The notes: generated by a model from the sequence alone, not told the origin. Shown: positions 24,040 to 34,154, counted from the first letter of the stretch. The stretch: DNA of 64,000 bases from Shewanella corallii (GCF_023349125.1 NZ_JAKIKT010000007.1:268628-332627); one strand, 5' to 3'. Made by a program: numbers and translations.

Positions 24040-25941
24040 CTACTCAAGATCACAGCGGGGCAGGTCTTGCTGCTGTTGCGCTTTTCGATAGCTGGCTTTT
24101 TCATCTTCCATCGCCTGTTTCATGGTTTCCTCAAGTTGCAGGAAGAGATCGCGATAATGGGTATTGCTGAACCTGTTGTCATCTGCACCTGCTTTCCAGG
24201 TTTGGTAGAGCACCTCTTTACTCTGTTGCTCCCGGCGAACAAAGGCATCGCGCATCATATCGGCTTTGGGAGCAGGCATACCCACTACCTTTAATGCCTC
24301 TGTGCCCATTTGTACTGCAGAAAGGAAGGTTTCACTGATCACCATATCCGCGCCGGCAAGTTGCAGCGCATAAAGATGGCCTCTGTCGTAGGCCCGGGCC
24401 AGCACTTTAACTTGTGGGTAGTGATGTTTAACGTAGGTGACCAGTTCCACAGCTCTGTCTTTATCGTCAATGGCGATCACCAGCAGTTTGGCGGCTTCTA
24501 TTCCTGCGGTATGCAGCAAGTCCGGACGGGTAGCATCGCCGAAATAGCCTTTAATTTTGATTTGCCGCATCAAATCTATCTGGCTTGGCTGGTGGTCCAG
24601 AATCACAGTCCTGATATTATTGGCCGTTAACATGCGGTTGACTATCTGACCAAAGCGTCCAATCCCGGCAATAATCACACTGGCCTGATCCTGAATATCA
24701 TCTGCATCCCGTTGCTCAGCTTCGGCCTCATATCGGGGCAGAATGACTTTGTCGAAAAAGATAAACAGAGCGGGAGTCAGGAACATGGAGAAGGTGACCA
24801 CCAACGCCAGCATCTGACTTAAATCCGTCGGCAGCACATGGTTTTGTTGGGAGTAATTCAGCAGTACAAAGCCAAACTCACCGGCTTGCGCCAGTGACAG
24901 AGAAAATAGCCAGCGGTCGCTGTATTTCACTCTGAAAATTAAAGTAAGGCAGAGCAGTACCAGAGCTTTAATCAGGATGACACCAAGTGTCAGGCCGATG
25001 ATGGCCCCAAAGTCTTGCCACAACACGCTGAAGTCTATGCCTGCGCCGACCGTGATAAAGAAGAGGCCCAACAACAGGCCTTTAAAGGGCTCTATGTTTG
25101 ACTCCAGCTCATGGCGGAACTCACTGTTGGCCAATACCAGACCAGCCAGGAAGGTTCCCAATGCCGGTGACAGCCCAATCAGGCTCATCAGGGCTGCGAT
25201 ACCAATCACCAGCATCAGAGCGGTGGCGGTAAAAATCTCCCGCAGGCCGGATTCAGCCACGTAACGGAACAGGGGGCGGCTGAGGTAGTGACCCGCAGTC
25301 ACCAGCCCGGTGATGGTGAGTACTATCACTATGGCGTAGACCCATCCCGGCAACTCAGCAACAAGATTCCAGTGCTCAGAGTGAGAAGCTGCCTCTGCGG
25401 CCTGAAGCTGCGCCTGGGCCACCAACTCAGGAAGCGCAAGTAAAGGCAGCAGCGCCAGAATAGGGATAACAGCGATATCTTGGAACAGGAGTACCGAAAA
25501 TGCCGTTCGTCCACCTTCTGTGCGGTTGAGCCCTTTCTCGTTGAAGGTCTGCAGCACAATGGCGGTGGATGACAGTGAGAAGATAAGGCCTATGCTCAGC
25601 GCGACGGTAAAGGTTTGACCAAGGGCAACGGCAATCAGGGTAATCGCAGCCGTGGTCAGCCCCATTTGCAAACCACCCAGGCCGATCAATTTATGTCGCA
25701 TATCCCACAGTGATTTGGGGTTCAGCTCCAACCCCACCAGAAACAACATCATGACCACGCCAAACTCAGCGAAATGCTGAATGGCGACAGTTTCCTGCCC
25801 AACCAGACCAATCACAGGGCCGATAATTACCCCTGCTGCCAGATACCCGAGCACCGAGCCCAGTCCCAGTCGTTTGGCCAATGGCACGGCAACCACCGCC
25901 GCGCACAAATAGATAAAAGCTTGCAGGAAATAAGCTGTCAT
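24040..25941 (-). CDS. CPA2-family monovalent cation:proton antiporter (KefB/KefC-like)
   Basis: A 633-aa protein. The first ~385 residues contain about 12 membrane spans of the CPA2 type (GVVMMLFLVGLELNP, SLSSTAIVLQTF, SVLLFQDIAVIPILALLPLL). A cytoplasmic TrkA-N/RCK domain follows (VIIAGIGRFGQIVNRMLTANNI...GDATRPDLL), which binds NAD(H) and gates transport. E. coli KefB/KefC export K+ in exchange for H+ during electrophile stress and need KefF/KefG ancillary proteins; none is adjacent here. Whether K+ or Na+ is carried cannot be decided. Confidence 0.9.
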   Translation of the reverse strand: MTAYFLQAFIYLCAAVVAVPLAKRLGLGSVLGYLAAGVIIGPVIGLVGQETVAIQHFAEFGVVMMLFLVGLELNPKSLWDMRHKLIGLGGLQMGLTTAAITLIAVALGQTFTVALSIGLIFSLSSTAIVLQTFNEKGLNRTEGGRTAFSVLLFQDIAVIPILALLPLLALPELVAQAQLQAAEAASHSEHWNLVAELPGWVYAIVIVLTITGLVTAGHYLSRPLFRYVAESGLREIFTATALMLVIGIAALMSLIGLSPALGTFLAGLVLANSEFRHELESNIEPFKGLLLGLFFITVGAGIDFSVLWQDFGAIIGLTLGVILIKALVLLCLTLIFRVKYSDRWLFSLSLAQAGEFGFVLLNYSQQNHVLPTDLSQMLALVVTFSMFLTPALFIFFDKVILPRYEAEAEQRDADDIQDQASVIIAGIGRFGQIVNRMLTANNIRTVILDHQPSQIDLMRQIKIKGYFGDATRPDLLHTAGIEAAKLLVIAIDDKDRAVELVTYVKHHYPQVKVLARAYDRGHLYALQLAGADMVISETFLSAVQMGTEALKVVGMPAPKADMMRDAFVRREQQSKEVLYQTWKAGADDNRFSNTHYRDLFLQLEETMKQAMEDEKASYRKAQQQQDLPRCDLE

Positions 25942-26017
25942 GAATTCTCCTCTGATGAAAAGCCCACGGATATTGCTCCTGTGAAGTCGGAGCTGAAATG
26001 AAGGAAGTTGCGGGCAG

Positions 26018-26046
26018 AAAAACGCCGCTACCTTGGTAGCGGCGGG
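26018..26046 (-). terminator. intrinsic terminator of the AraC/GyrI gene
   Basis: On the minus strand CGCCGCTACC / GGTAGCGGCG form a nearly perfect stem followed by TTTTT, about 70 bp after the gene's stop. Confidence 0.8.
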
Positions 26047-26115
26047 ATTATATCATGTATCAAGCTGTATCAGTTTGCGTCAGCGCAATTGCTTTCAATA
26101 CCGCCAATCACAGAG

Positions 26116-26982
26116 CTAAGACTTGAGGGGCAGATAGATATGAGTTTCGCTCATATGTTCGGGGACTTCGGGAAACCAGGCTATGCGTTCAAAAAACAGG
26201 GGGAAGTCAGCGGCCTCTCTGCCACTGTCATTGAGCCATTGATAGAGCTGGTTTACCGCATCACCCAAACCATTATCTGAACCTGTGTAGGGTATCCAGG
26301 CGCAAAGCGCTCTAGGGAATTCCATTAGCTGTACTGGGTCATCAGTAAGCGCATCTGCCTTAATGCTTCCATGTTTGATTCCCGCAGCCAGTCCGAATCT
26401 GAACTGCTGAGGTGGGACGGTCGATGGATCGTCATAGATAAGGTTGAACGTGCGGCTGTCGGGAGGAATACATCCAGCCTTACGACGCCAGTTGATAAAG
26501 CGGCTGATAGTTTGGGGCAGCATTTGCTGGGGCCCTGAATGCATCATGAGGGCGATTGACTGACTTTCAAATTGACGGACTTCTACTGGGTATGAGGTCA
26601 TGCTTTTTTCCCTGTTATTGTCGGGCAGGACCGTCAGGAACTTGAACTCAGGCGTGCGTCTGAATGCGCTGGGAGACATTCCCACGAGCTGCTTAAATGC
26701 CCGGCTGAAACCTTCCAGCGACTCAAACCCATTATCCAGCGCGATGTCGGTCACGCTGAGCTTCCGGTAGGTCAGTTGGTGGGCAGCGCGCTCAAGTCGC
26801 AAACGTCTTAAATACTCTGCAGGTGTCAAACCGAGCTGAGCCTGAAACACCCGGTGAAAGTGAAACCGGGACAGACAGGTACTTGCAGCCATATCTGCAA
26901 GAGACCAGTCTTTGCTGATCTCTTCAGTCAGCTGCTTGATAAGACGTTCAAGCCTACTTTGAATATTGCCTTTGTTTGTCAT
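26116..26982 (-). CDS. AraC-family regulator with GyrI-like effector domain
   Basis: A 288-aa regulator of the SoxS/Rob layout: an N-terminal AraC double HTH (residues about 10-110, SLADMAASTCLSRFHFHRVFQAQLGLTPAEYLRRLRL...VTDIALDNGFESLEGFSRAFKQLVGMSP) and a C-terminal GyrI-like small-molecule-binding domain (about 130-288, VEVRQFESQSIALMMHSGPQQ...; AWIPYTGSDNGLGDAVNQLYQWL). Such proteins often control efflux or stress genes. It ends just upstream of the antiporter gene on the same strand, so that gene could be a target; this is inference. Confidence 0.85.
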   Translation of the reverse strand: MTNKGNIQSRLERLIKQLTEEISKDWSLADMAASTCLSRFHFHRVFQAQLGLTPAEYLRRLRLERAAHQLTYRKLSVTDIALDNGFESLEGFSRAFKQLVGMSPSAFRRTPEFKFLTVLPDNNREKSMTSYPVEVRQFESQSIALMMHSGPQQMLPQTISRFINWRRKAGCIPPDSRTFNLIYDDPSTVPPQQFRFGLAAGIKHGSIKADALTDDPVQLMEFPRALCAWIPYTGSDNGLGDAVNQLYQWLNDSGREAADFPLFFERIAWFPEVPEHMSETHIYLPLKS

Positions 26983-27073
26983 CCTGGCCTGCTTAAGTTA
27001 AAACACAGGGATAAATTACAGCTGTTGTTCCCTAAAAACCTGACCTGGATTGCGGTCTTGCTGATGCCAGTCA

Positions 27074-27110
27074 GTAAAAAAGAAGGCGGTGTTGCCACGG
27101 CCTTCCTTTT
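27074..27110 (-). terminator. trp operon terminator
   Basis: On the minus strand GAAGGC...GCCTTC is followed by TTTTTT, 26 bp after the trpA stop. Confidence 0.75.
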
Positions 27111-27135
27111 ATATTGGTTGAGTTGAGCGCTTTTA

Positions 27136-27936
27136 TCAGCTTGCGGCTTTCATGGCTGAGGTAAATTCGGCAAGTTTCGCCAGCATCACTTCAGGTTCAG
27201 TTTGATGCTGCTCAATAATCTTCACTACAGCAGAGCCTGAAATGGCACCGGCTGCACCGGACTCAATAGCGGCGCGAACCTGATCCGGAGAACTTACGCC
27301 AAAGCCCAGCAGTGGCGGCGGCGCATTAAACTCTGCCAATGCTTTTAATACTTCTCCCACTGGTTTGCCAGCTTTGGAGTCTGTACCTGTTACCCCGGCG
27401 CGGGACAGCAGGTAAGTGTACCCACTGCCAGCTTCGCTGACGCGTTTGAGGGTTTCGCTGTCGGCATTGGGCGGCGCGATAAAGATAGGGGCAATACCGT
27501 GGGCTTTAGCTGATTCGATAAACGGCCCGGCTTCTTCAACCGGCACATCAGCTATCAGAACTGAGTCGACACCGGCATCTTTGGCCTTGGCATAGAAGTT
27601 ATCCATACCGTTGGCGTATACCAGATTGGCATAGACCAGCAGGCCGATAGGTAATTGTGGATATTTGGCGCGTACCTGGGTCAGCATTTCAAAGCAAACC
27701 GATGGCGTCGTTCCCGATGCGCGGGCACGCAGATTGGCGCCCTGGATCACAGGGCCATCGGCCAGAGGGTCAGAGAAAGGGAAACCCAGTTCCAGCGCGT
27801 CGGCGCCGTTTTGTACCAGGGTATCGATAATCGCCAGTGACAGCTCAGGGCTTGGATCGCCCAGGGTCACGAAGGGAACGAATGCACCGCGCTGCTGTTC
27901 ATGTAGGCGGGCAAAGGTTGTTTGATAACGTGTCAT
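27136..27936 (-). CDS. trpA: tryptophan synthase alpha subunit
   Basis: A 266-aa TIM barrel that cleaves indole-3-glycerol phosphate to indole and glyceraldehyde 3-phosphate, channelling indole to TrpB. The catalytic Glu and Asp are in ADALELGFPFSDPLADGP near residue 50-60; phosphate-binding loops GFGVSSPDQV and GAISGSAVVK are near the C-terminus. It is the last gene of the trp operon, 17 bp after trpB, and is followed by the operon terminator. Confidence 0.97.
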   Translation of the reverse strand: MTRYQTTFARLHEQQRGAFVPFVTLGDPSPELSLAIIDTLVQNGADALELGFPFSDPLADGPVIQGANLRARASGTTPSVCFEMLTQVRAKYPQLPIGLLVYANLVYANGMDNFYAKAKDAGVDSVLIADVPVEEAGPFIESAKAHGIAPIFIAPPNADSETLKRVSEAGSGYTYLLSRAGVTGTDSKAGKPVGEVLKALAEFNAPPPLLGFGVSSPDQVRAAIESGAAGAISGSAVVKIIEQHQTEPEVMLAKLAEFTSAMKAAS

Positions 27937-27953
27937 TGTGTGCTCCTGCCGCC

Positions 27954-29201
27954 TTATTGGCCTGCTTTACTGTCTTGGGCTTGTTGTGCTGATGCCGATA
28001 CAACAACTTTGGACTGAGCTTGTTGCTCAAGGATGTCAGATACAGTGAAGATATCTTTGTCGCCACGACCGGACAGGTTCACCACCAGAATGGTTTCCTC
28101 TGTGGCTTGTTCGGCCTTTTTCACGGCGTAAGCCAGGGCGTGGGCAGACTCCAGTGCGGGAATAATACCTTCAGAGCGCGCCAGCAACTGGAAAGCTTCC
28201 AGCGCTTCATCATCCGTAGCAGACCCGTACTGTGCACGGCCGGATGCGTGCAGGAAGGCATGCTGTGGCCCCACAGAAGGGAAGTCCAGACCTGCAGAGA
28301 CTGAGTAGGACTCTTCAATCTGACCATCTTCATCCTGCATCAGCGGGGCTTTCATGCCAAAGAAGATGCCGGTCTTGCCATGGTGCAGGGGCGCGCCGTG
28401 TTCATCTGTATCTATTCCTTTACCGGCGGGTTCAACGCCAATCAGCTGGACTGAGGTTTCATCGATAAAGTCAGCAAACATGCCTATGGCATTGGAGCCG
28501 CCACCCACACAGGCGATAACTACGTCGGGCAGGCGACCTTCTTTTTCCAGAATTTGTTTCTTGGTTTCTTCGCCAATCACCCGCTGGAACTCACGCACAA
28601 TAGTGGGGAAAGGGTGAGGACCGGCGGCGGTACCCAGCAAATAGTGGGCATCGTCGTAGCTGGCAGACCAGTCGCGCAGCGCCTCGTTACAGGCGTCTTT
28701 CAGGGTTGATGAGCCTGAATGTACAGGAATGACCTCTGCGCCCATCAGCTTCATACGGAATACATTGGGTGATTGGCGCTCAACGTCCTTGGCACCCATG
28801 TAGACGCGACACTTAAGGCCGAGCAACGCACAGGCCAGTGCAGTAGCCACGCCGTGCTGACCGGCGCCGGTTTCGGCAATGATCTCTTTTTTGCCCATGC
28901 GCTTGGCCAGCAGAGCCTGACCCAGTACCTGATTGGTTTTATGGGCGCCGCCGTGGAGCAGATCTTCACGCTTAAGGTAAATTTTCGCCAGCGGATTAGG
29001 GCTTAAGTTCTTGGTCAGGGTCAGGGCTGTTGGGCGACCGGCATAGTTTTTCAAAAGGTCGATAAATTCTGCCTTGAAGCTGTCGTCCGCCATGGCGTCA
29101 ATAAAGGCTTGCTCCAGTTGTGCCAGAGCTGGCATCAGGATTTGCGGTACAAAGGCCCCGCCGTATTCGCCAAAGTAGGCATCTAATTTAAAGTGACTCA
29201 T
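27954..29201 (-). CDS. trpB: tryptophan synthase beta subunit
   Basis: A 415-aa PLP enzyme joining indole and serine to make tryptophan. The PLP lysine is in REDLLHGGAHKTNQ, the phosphate loop is CVGGGSNAIG, and E in AETGAGQHG is the indole-site glutamate. It is about 18 aa longer than E. coli TrpB because of an Ala/Gln-rich C-terminal tail (SAQQAQDSKAGQ), which looks dispensable. A gap of about 150 bp separates it from trpCF, the largest gap in this operon. Confidence 0.97.
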   Translation of the reverse strand: MSHFKLDAYFGEYGGAFVPQILMPALAQLEQAFIDAMADDSFKAEFIDLLKNYAGRPTALTLTKNLSPNPLAKIYLKREDLLHGGAHKTNQVLGQALLAKRMGKKEIIAETGAGQHGVATALACALLGLKCRVYMGAKDVERQSPNVFRMKLMGAEVIPVHSGSSTLKDACNEALRDWSASYDDAHYLLGTAAGPHPFPTIVREFQRVIGEETKKQILEKEGRLPDVVIACVGGGSNAIGMFADFIDETSVQLIGVEPAGKGIDTDEHGAPLHHGKTGIFFGMKAPLMQDEDGQIEESYSVSAGLDFPSVGPQHAFLHASGRAQYGSATDDEALEAFQLLARSEGIIPALESAHALAYAVKKAEQATEETILVVNLSGRGDKDIFTVSDILEQQAQSKVVVSASAQQAQDSKAGQ

Positions 29202-29354
29202 CTTTTTTCCTTTTGGCTTTCCATATCACCCAATTTCTTTGTCGAAAGTGCTCATTTATGATTTATAAACTCCGCGCTTTCTCCTTGAACTTGGGCGATT
29301 TGGCTATGCCTTTAATTCATTGATATTTGTTATTCGGTTCGTTTTGCTCAGCGT

Positions 29355-30746
29355 CTAATACAATCTCAGGGCGCTGAAGGCTTGCTCAATTAATTCCGGA
29401 TCTTTGATGCCGGGCATGGACTCAAGACCTGAGTTGAAATCCAGCGCCAGAAATCCTGCGCTATCTGCGTCTCTGGCATTACCCGCATTCAGGCCGCCTG
29501 CCAGCATTGCACTGCTTTTATTTGGCAGGCTCTGTTGCCAGTCAAACTGCTCGCCGCTACCGCCAAAGCCCAATTGGCCCTTGCTGTCATATAGCAGGCG
29601 ATCACAGCTTTGAATAAGTTCATCCGGGCAGTTGCCCACTTCCCCTGAGTCAGTATTGACACTGACTGCTTTCCAGACTTGTGCAGAGCCTGGCAGCAGC
29701 GTTTTAAGCTGGGCGATTTCATAAGGGGTTTCCTGACCGTGCAGCTGCACCGCAGTAAGCCCAAGCTGATTGGCGTACCCGGCAATCAGCTCTGGGCTCT
29801 GGTTTACAAATACGCCAACCAATGCCAGCTTTTGCTCAGCCTGTGCATTGGCGGCTGCAAGTGATTGGGCCTGCTCCAAGGTGATTTTGCGTTTGGATTT
29901 GTCAGCGAAAATCATGCCGCCATAAACTGCGCCTGAGCTGGCAGCGGCCTGCATATCTTCAATTCTGGTCAGGCCGCAGACTTTGTGCTCGCCACGAATA
30001 AGTTTGCGGCAAGCCATATCCAGATCATCTTGAGCCATCAGTGAACTGCCTACCAGGAAGCCAGCTACCAGAGGACTTAAGCGACGAACATCCTGATGGG
30101 TGTAGATGCCGGATTCGCTGATCACCAGGGTGCCCGCCGGAATGCGTGGCGCAAGCTCCTCTGTGGTGGCCAGATCTGTGCTCAGATCCCTCAGGTTACG
30201 GTTATTGATACCAATAATGCGGGCATCCAGGGCAATGGCGCGCTCAAGCTCCTGTTCATTGCTGACTTCGGTCAGAATATCAAGACGGTATTTGGCAGCC
30301 TCCGCGGCCAGGCTCCTGTACTCCTGGTCATCCAGCACGGAGAGCATCAGTAGGATAGCGTCAGCTCCCTGATGGGCAGCCAGTTGCACCTGATAGGGAG
30401 AGACAAAGAAGTCTTTGCACAAAATAGGCTGTTGGACTAACTCCCGTACCTGAGGGATATAGGCCATATCTCCCTGGAAAAATTCTTCGTCGGTCAGCAC
30501 CGAAATCGCACTGGCGTGACGGCGATAAATGGATGCGATTTGGGCCACATCAAAGTCATCACGAATGAGTCCTTTGGATGGGCTGGCCTTTTTACACTCC
30601 AGAATAAAGCCTGCAGCAGGGGCGGCCAGGGCATCATATAAGCTGCGGTCTGAAATTTTGGGCTCAAGCGCTTCACCAAAGCGTGCTTTAAGGGCGTCGA
30701 TATGTGCGGCCTTGGTGTCGACAATTCGGGTCAATACATTGCTCAT
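29355..30746 (-). CDS. trpCF: bifunctional indole-3-glycerol phosphate synthase / phosphoribosylanthranilate isomerase
   Basis: A 463-aa fusion as in enterics. Residues about 1-255 are the TrpC barrel (FILECKKASPSKGLIRDDF, LCKDFFVSPYQV, GINNRNL, VISESGI) and about 258-463 the TrpF barrel (KVCGLTRIEDMQAAASSGAVYGGMIF, VGVFVNQSPELI, AVQLHGQE, LDFNSGLESMPGIKD). It performs two consecutive steps between phosphoribosylanthranilate and indole-3-glycerol phosphate. Its start overlaps the trpD stop by 4 bp (ATGA). Confidence 0.96.
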   Translation of the reverse strand: MSNVLTRIVDTKAAHIDALKARFGEALEPKISDRSLYDALAAPAAGFILECKKASPSKGLIRDDFDVAQIASIYRRHASAISVLTDEEFFQGDMAYIPQVRELVQQPILCKDFFVSPYQVQLAAHQGADAILLMLSVLDDQEYRSLAAEAAKYRLDILTEVSNEQELERAIALDARIIGINNRNLRDLSTDLATTEELAPRIPAGTLVISESGIYTHQDVRRLSPLVAGFLVGSSLMAQDDLDMACRKLIRGEHKVCGLTRIEDMQAAASSGAVYGGMIFADKSKRKITLEQAQSLAAANAQAEQKLALVGVFVNQSPELIAGYANQLGLTAVQLHGQETPYEIAQLKTLLPGSAQVWKAVSVNTDSGEVGNCPDELIQSCDRLLYDSKGQLGFGGSGEQFDWQQSLPNKSSAMLAGGLNAGNARDADSAGFLALDFNSGLESMPGIKDPELIEQAFSALRLY

Positions 30747-31822
30747 GCCTGCTTCTCCTGAGCGATAGTGGCTTTGGTGTTGTCATCGATGCTGGCTAAC
30801 TCCTGCAGCAAACTCCAGGCTTTGCCGCTTTCCAGGGTTGCCAGTGCCTGAGCTGTACCGGTTTTTACGCAAGGGGCCAGACCGCTCAGGTACAGGGCAC
30901 AACCCGCATTGATGGCCACGGCATTGGTATGAGCCTGCTCGCCATTGCCCTGCAAAATTGCCTGAGTGATAGCGGCATTCTCTTCCGGCTCTCCACCTTC
31001 CAGATCTTTGATTTCAGCGCTTTCAACGCCAAAGTCTGCCGGGGTCAATGTGTATTGATTAAGCTGACCATCTTTAAGCTCAACCACGGTCGTCTCACCA
31101 TGCAGGGCGACTTCATCCAGACCGCTGCCATGAACCACCATGGCGCGGCTTACTCCCAGCGCTTTGAGGGTTTCTGCAATGGGCACCAGCAATTCATCTG
31201 TGTACACACCCAGCAGCATATAGTCAGGGCTGGCAGGATTGATCAGTGGTCCCAGAATATTAAACAGGGTGCGGGTTTTCAGCTCCTGACGCACAGGCAC
31301 CGCATGCTTGACGCCTGCGTGGTAGTGAGGGGCAAACAGGAAACACAGGCCCAGCTCTTCCAGACATTTGGCTGCAGTTTCAGGGGACATGGTCAGATCG
31401 ATACCAAACTTGGCCAGCAGATCCGATGAACCTGACTTACTGGACACACTGCGGTTGCCATGTTTGGCGACCTTGGCGCCACTGGCGGCTGCAACAAAAG
31501 AGGCGGTTGTGGAGATATTGATTGTGTTGTAGCCATCGCCACCTGTGCCTACGATATCGATAATGCCGGACACCTCATCGGTTTTTGGAAAAGGCCTGGC
31601 GGCGGCGCGCAGGGCGCTGGCGGCCCCGGTTATTTCATCAATGGTTTCGCCGCGCATCTTCAGGGCAATCAACATAGCCGCGATATTGGCCTGGCTCATT
31701 TCGCCCTGAATGAGGGAGGCAAACAGTGACTGGCTTTCGGCTTTAGTCAGACTTTGACCCTGGTACAGCTGCTCCAGCAGGGCTTTTTGTTCGAACAGGC
31801 TTTGCTGAGATTGTGCCATCAC
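30743..31822 (-). CDS. trpD: anthranilate phosphoribosyltransferase
   Basis: A 359-aa enzyme transferring phosphoribose from PRPP to anthranilate. The PRPP glycine loop is DIVGTGGDGYNTINIST, followed by the KHGNRSVSSKSGSSDLL block that binds anthranilate and PRPP. Here trpG and trpD are separate genes, unlike the E. coli fusion. It overlaps trpG and trpCF by 4 bp each, so translation is coupled. Confidence 0.97.
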   Translation of the reverse strand: MMAQSQQSLFEQKALLEQLYQGQSLTKAESQSLFASLIQGEMSQANIAAMLIALKMRGETIDEITGAASALRAAARPFPKTDEVSGIIDIVGTGGDGYNTINISTTASFVAAASGAKVAKHGNRSVSSKSGSSDLLAKFGIDLTMSPETAAKCLEELGLCFLFAPHYHAGVKHAVPVRQELKTRTLFNILGPLINPASPDYMLLGVYTDELLVPIAETLKALGVSRAMVVHGSGLDEVALHGETTVVELKDGQLNQYTLTPADFGVESAEIKDLEGGEPEENAAITQAILQGNGEQAHTNAVAINAGCALYLSGLAPCVKTGTAQALATLESGKAWSLLQELASIDDNTKATIAQEKQA

Positions 31823-32421
31823 AGGCCTCCTTTTACTTCTGACTGACTCTTCAGGTAATTGAGTGTTTGCACCAGCAACTGGCTACCGGCAGTGGTTAAG
31901 ATGGACTCAGGGTGGAACTGGAAGCCCACTGATGGATGCTGCTGATGACCGATGGCCATAGGCAATTCATCTGTAGTGGCGATAATCTCCAGACAATCCG
32001 GGACCGAGGTCGCCACCAAAGAGTGATAACGGGCTACCGGCAGCGGGGTTGGCAGACCATCAAATAACGGGTTGCCATTGTGGATGATATTGCTCGCCTT
32101 GCCATGAACCACAAATGGTGCACGCCCCACAGTGCCGCCATAATGCTCAACCAGTGCCTGATGGCCCAGACAAATCCCCAGAATGGGTAACTTGCCAGCA
32201 ACTTTATTCAGCAATTGCATCATGCAGCCAGCCTGATGAGGGGCTCCCGGACCGGGAGACAATATCAGGGCGGTGGGATTGGTCTCTGACAGCAGTTTGT
32301 CCGTCAGAAAGTCCACGTCTATATCGTTACGGTAGATCACCACTTCACAGCCAAGGGAACGGAATTGATCGACCAGGTTGTAGGTAAAGGAGTCGAAGTT
32401 ATCCAGCAGATAGAGTTTCAC
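31819..32421 (-). CDS. trpG: anthranilate synthase glutaminase subunit
   Basis: A 200-aa class I glutamine amidotransferase that feeds ammonia to TrpE. The nucleophile Cys is in PILGICLGHQAL, the oxyanion loop is LSPGPGAP, and the His-Glu pair is in VGFQFHPESILT. It overlaps trpE by 4 bp (ATGA), as expected for subunits made in equal amounts. Confidence 0.96.
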   Translation of the reverse strand: MKLYLLDNFDSFTYNLVDQFRSLGCEVVIYRNDIDVDFLTDKLLSETNPTALILSPGPGAPHQAGCMMQLLNKVAGKLPILGICLGHQALVEHYGGTVGRAPFVVHGKASNIIHNGNPLFDGLPTPLPVARYHSLVATSVPDCLEIIATTDELPMAIGHQQHPSVGFQFHPESILTTAGSQLLVQTLNYLKSQSEVKGGL

Positions 32422-33998
32422 AGGCCACCTCCCTGCTTGATGGCATTGATAACGGCCTGAGCCTTTTGTCTTGTTTCGTCGGCTTCCAGTTGTGGTACGG
32501 AATCAAATACTACGCCGGCACCGGCCTGAATATGCGCCACGCCGTTCGCAACAAATGCGCTGCGAATAACGATACAGGTATCCATATCACCCAGGCCGTT
32601 TAAGTAACCTACTGCGCCGCCATAGCTGCCCCGACGCTCACCTTCACACTCACGTACCAACTGAGAGGCTCTGACCTTGGGGGCGCCCACAAGTGTGCCC
32701 ATATTCATGCAGGCCTGATAGGCGTGCAGGGCGTCCAAGTCATCTCTCAGTTCTCCGGTGACCCGGCTTACCAGATGCATCACATGGGAGTAGCGGTCGA
32801 CTTTCAAAAGCTCGGCCACTTTGCGGCTGCCGGCGCGAGCAATACGCGCAATATCGTTACGGGCCAAGTCCACCAACATCAGATGTTCAGATAGCTCTTT
32901 CTTATCTAATCTGAGCTCAAGCTCAATGCGGGAGTCCAAATCGGCATCAATACTGCCGTCGAGTGCTTTGCCACGGGGGCGGGTACCGGCAATGGGGTAC
33001 ACCTCAACCTGATTGGACTGTGCTTCATATTTCAGCGCACTTTCCGGCGATGCGCCGAACAGGGTGAAATCTGGCCCACGGAAATAAAACATATAGGGGC
33101 TGGGGTTGCTGGCCCGCAGCGCCCGGTAAGCGCCAAGAGGATTTGGGCAGGGCAGGCTGAAACGGCGTGAAGGCACTACCTGGAAAATATCACCGGCGAC
33201 AATGTGCTCTTTTAGTTCATCAACCTTGGAACAGAAATCACTGTCGCTGATATTCACGCTCAGTTCGGCTGTGACGGGATAGATTTCCTCGGCCGGGCAA
33301 TGGGCTTTGGCTTTGTCGATAAGGTTGGCGGTGCGATTGGCCAGCTTACCGAGGACCAGATCGTCACGGGTGAAAGCATGGGTAATCAGTTCAGCAGACG
33401 CTTGTTGATGGTCAATCAGCAGCAGGGTTTCAGCAAGGTAGAAGAGGTAATCAGGACAGTGGTTGGCGCCATTGGCAGTGGCAGGTAGGGGTTCGACCGT
33501 ATCTATCAGGTCATAGGCCAGCACGCCGCCGAGGAAGAGATCTTCAAAGGCATCCACGCCGCCTATCTCTTTGACCAGCATCCGCAGCCCTTCCAGTGGC
33601 GAACAGGCTTTTAAGCGGGAGTCTTCATCCATGACGCCGGTTGGCCGCACCAAAGTCACTGTCAGTGTGTCACCGTTTTCGCTCTTGCTCGAGCCCGGGA
33701 ACTGCTCAGTGTTGAAGTAAGCGGCTATGGGGGCGAACAGGGCGCGGCCATTGCCACTTAAGGCGGTGAAGGTTAAGCGGTAGCCATCGGCGCGGATCAT
33801 CAGAGCCGCATCTGTCATCACCAGGCTTTTTAAATGATCCTTGGTGTCGATTTCGGCAGATTCCAGCAGCAGGGTGTTGGCGCTGTCATTGCACAAATGC
33901 TGGTATAGACTCAGCGGATCACTGTGATAGCTGATCGCCTGCTTTTGGGTAAAAACGTCGGGAAATGTAGGGAGTCCCGTATTTTCTGTGTTTTTCAT
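32418..33998 (-). CDS. trpE: anthranilate synthase component I
   Basis: A 526-aa enzyme converting chorismate to anthranilate with TrpG-supplied ammonia. The tryptophan feedback-site motif LLES is present (NTLLLESAEI), and the C-terminal chorismate-binding domain has PIAGTRPRG, ELRLDKKELSEHLMLVDLARND and the GSYGGAVGYL block. The start at MKNTENTGLP (AGGA 7-10 bp upstream) replaces a longer frame that runs into the attenuator region. First structural gene of the operon; expression is set by the trpL attenuator just upstream. Confidence 0.96.
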   Translation of the reverse strand: MKNTENTGLPTFPDVFTQKQAISYHSDPLSLYQHLCNDSANTLLLESAEIDTKDHLKSLVMTDAALMIRADGYRLTFTALSGNGRALFAPIAAYFNTEQFPGSSKSENGDTLTVTLVRPTGVMDEDSRLKACSPLEGLRMLVKEIGGVDAFEDLFLGGVLAYDLIDTVEPLPATANGANHCPDYLFYLAETLLLIDHQQASAELITHAFTRDDLVLGKLANRTANLIDKAKAHCPAEEIYPVTAELSVNISDSDFCSKVDELKEHIVAGDIFQVVPSRRFSLPCPNPLGAYRALRASNPSPYMFYFRGPDFTLFGASPESALKYEAQSNQVEVYPIAGTRPRGKALDGSIDADLDSRIELELRLDKKELSEHLMLVDLARNDIARIARAGSRKVAELLKVDRYSHVMHLVSRVTGELRDDLDALHAYQACMNMGTLVGAPKVRASQLVRECEGERRGSYGGAVGYLNGLGDMDTCIVIRSAFVANGVAHIQAGAGVVFDSVPQLEADETRQKAQAVINAIKQGGGL

Positions 33999-34083
33999 CT
34001 GTCTATCCTGTTTTCGCCAGTCTTGCTGACCTTTTGACCTGCTGCCTTGCGGGTCTTTTTGTAGATGCAGATTTAACTCAGAT

Positions 34084-34114
34084 ACAAAAAAGGCCCGCAT
34101 TGTGCGGGCCTTTT
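34084..34114 (-). terminator. trp attenuator terminator
   Basis: On the minus strand AAAGGCCCGCA / TGCGGGCCTTT with a short loop, followed by TTTTTGT, 41 bp after the leader-peptide stop and before trpE. This is the terminator arm of trp attenuation. Confidence 0.9.
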
Positions 34115-34154
34115 GTCGAATTCTGTCTCAGTTAAATGAGTGCAGCACAACACA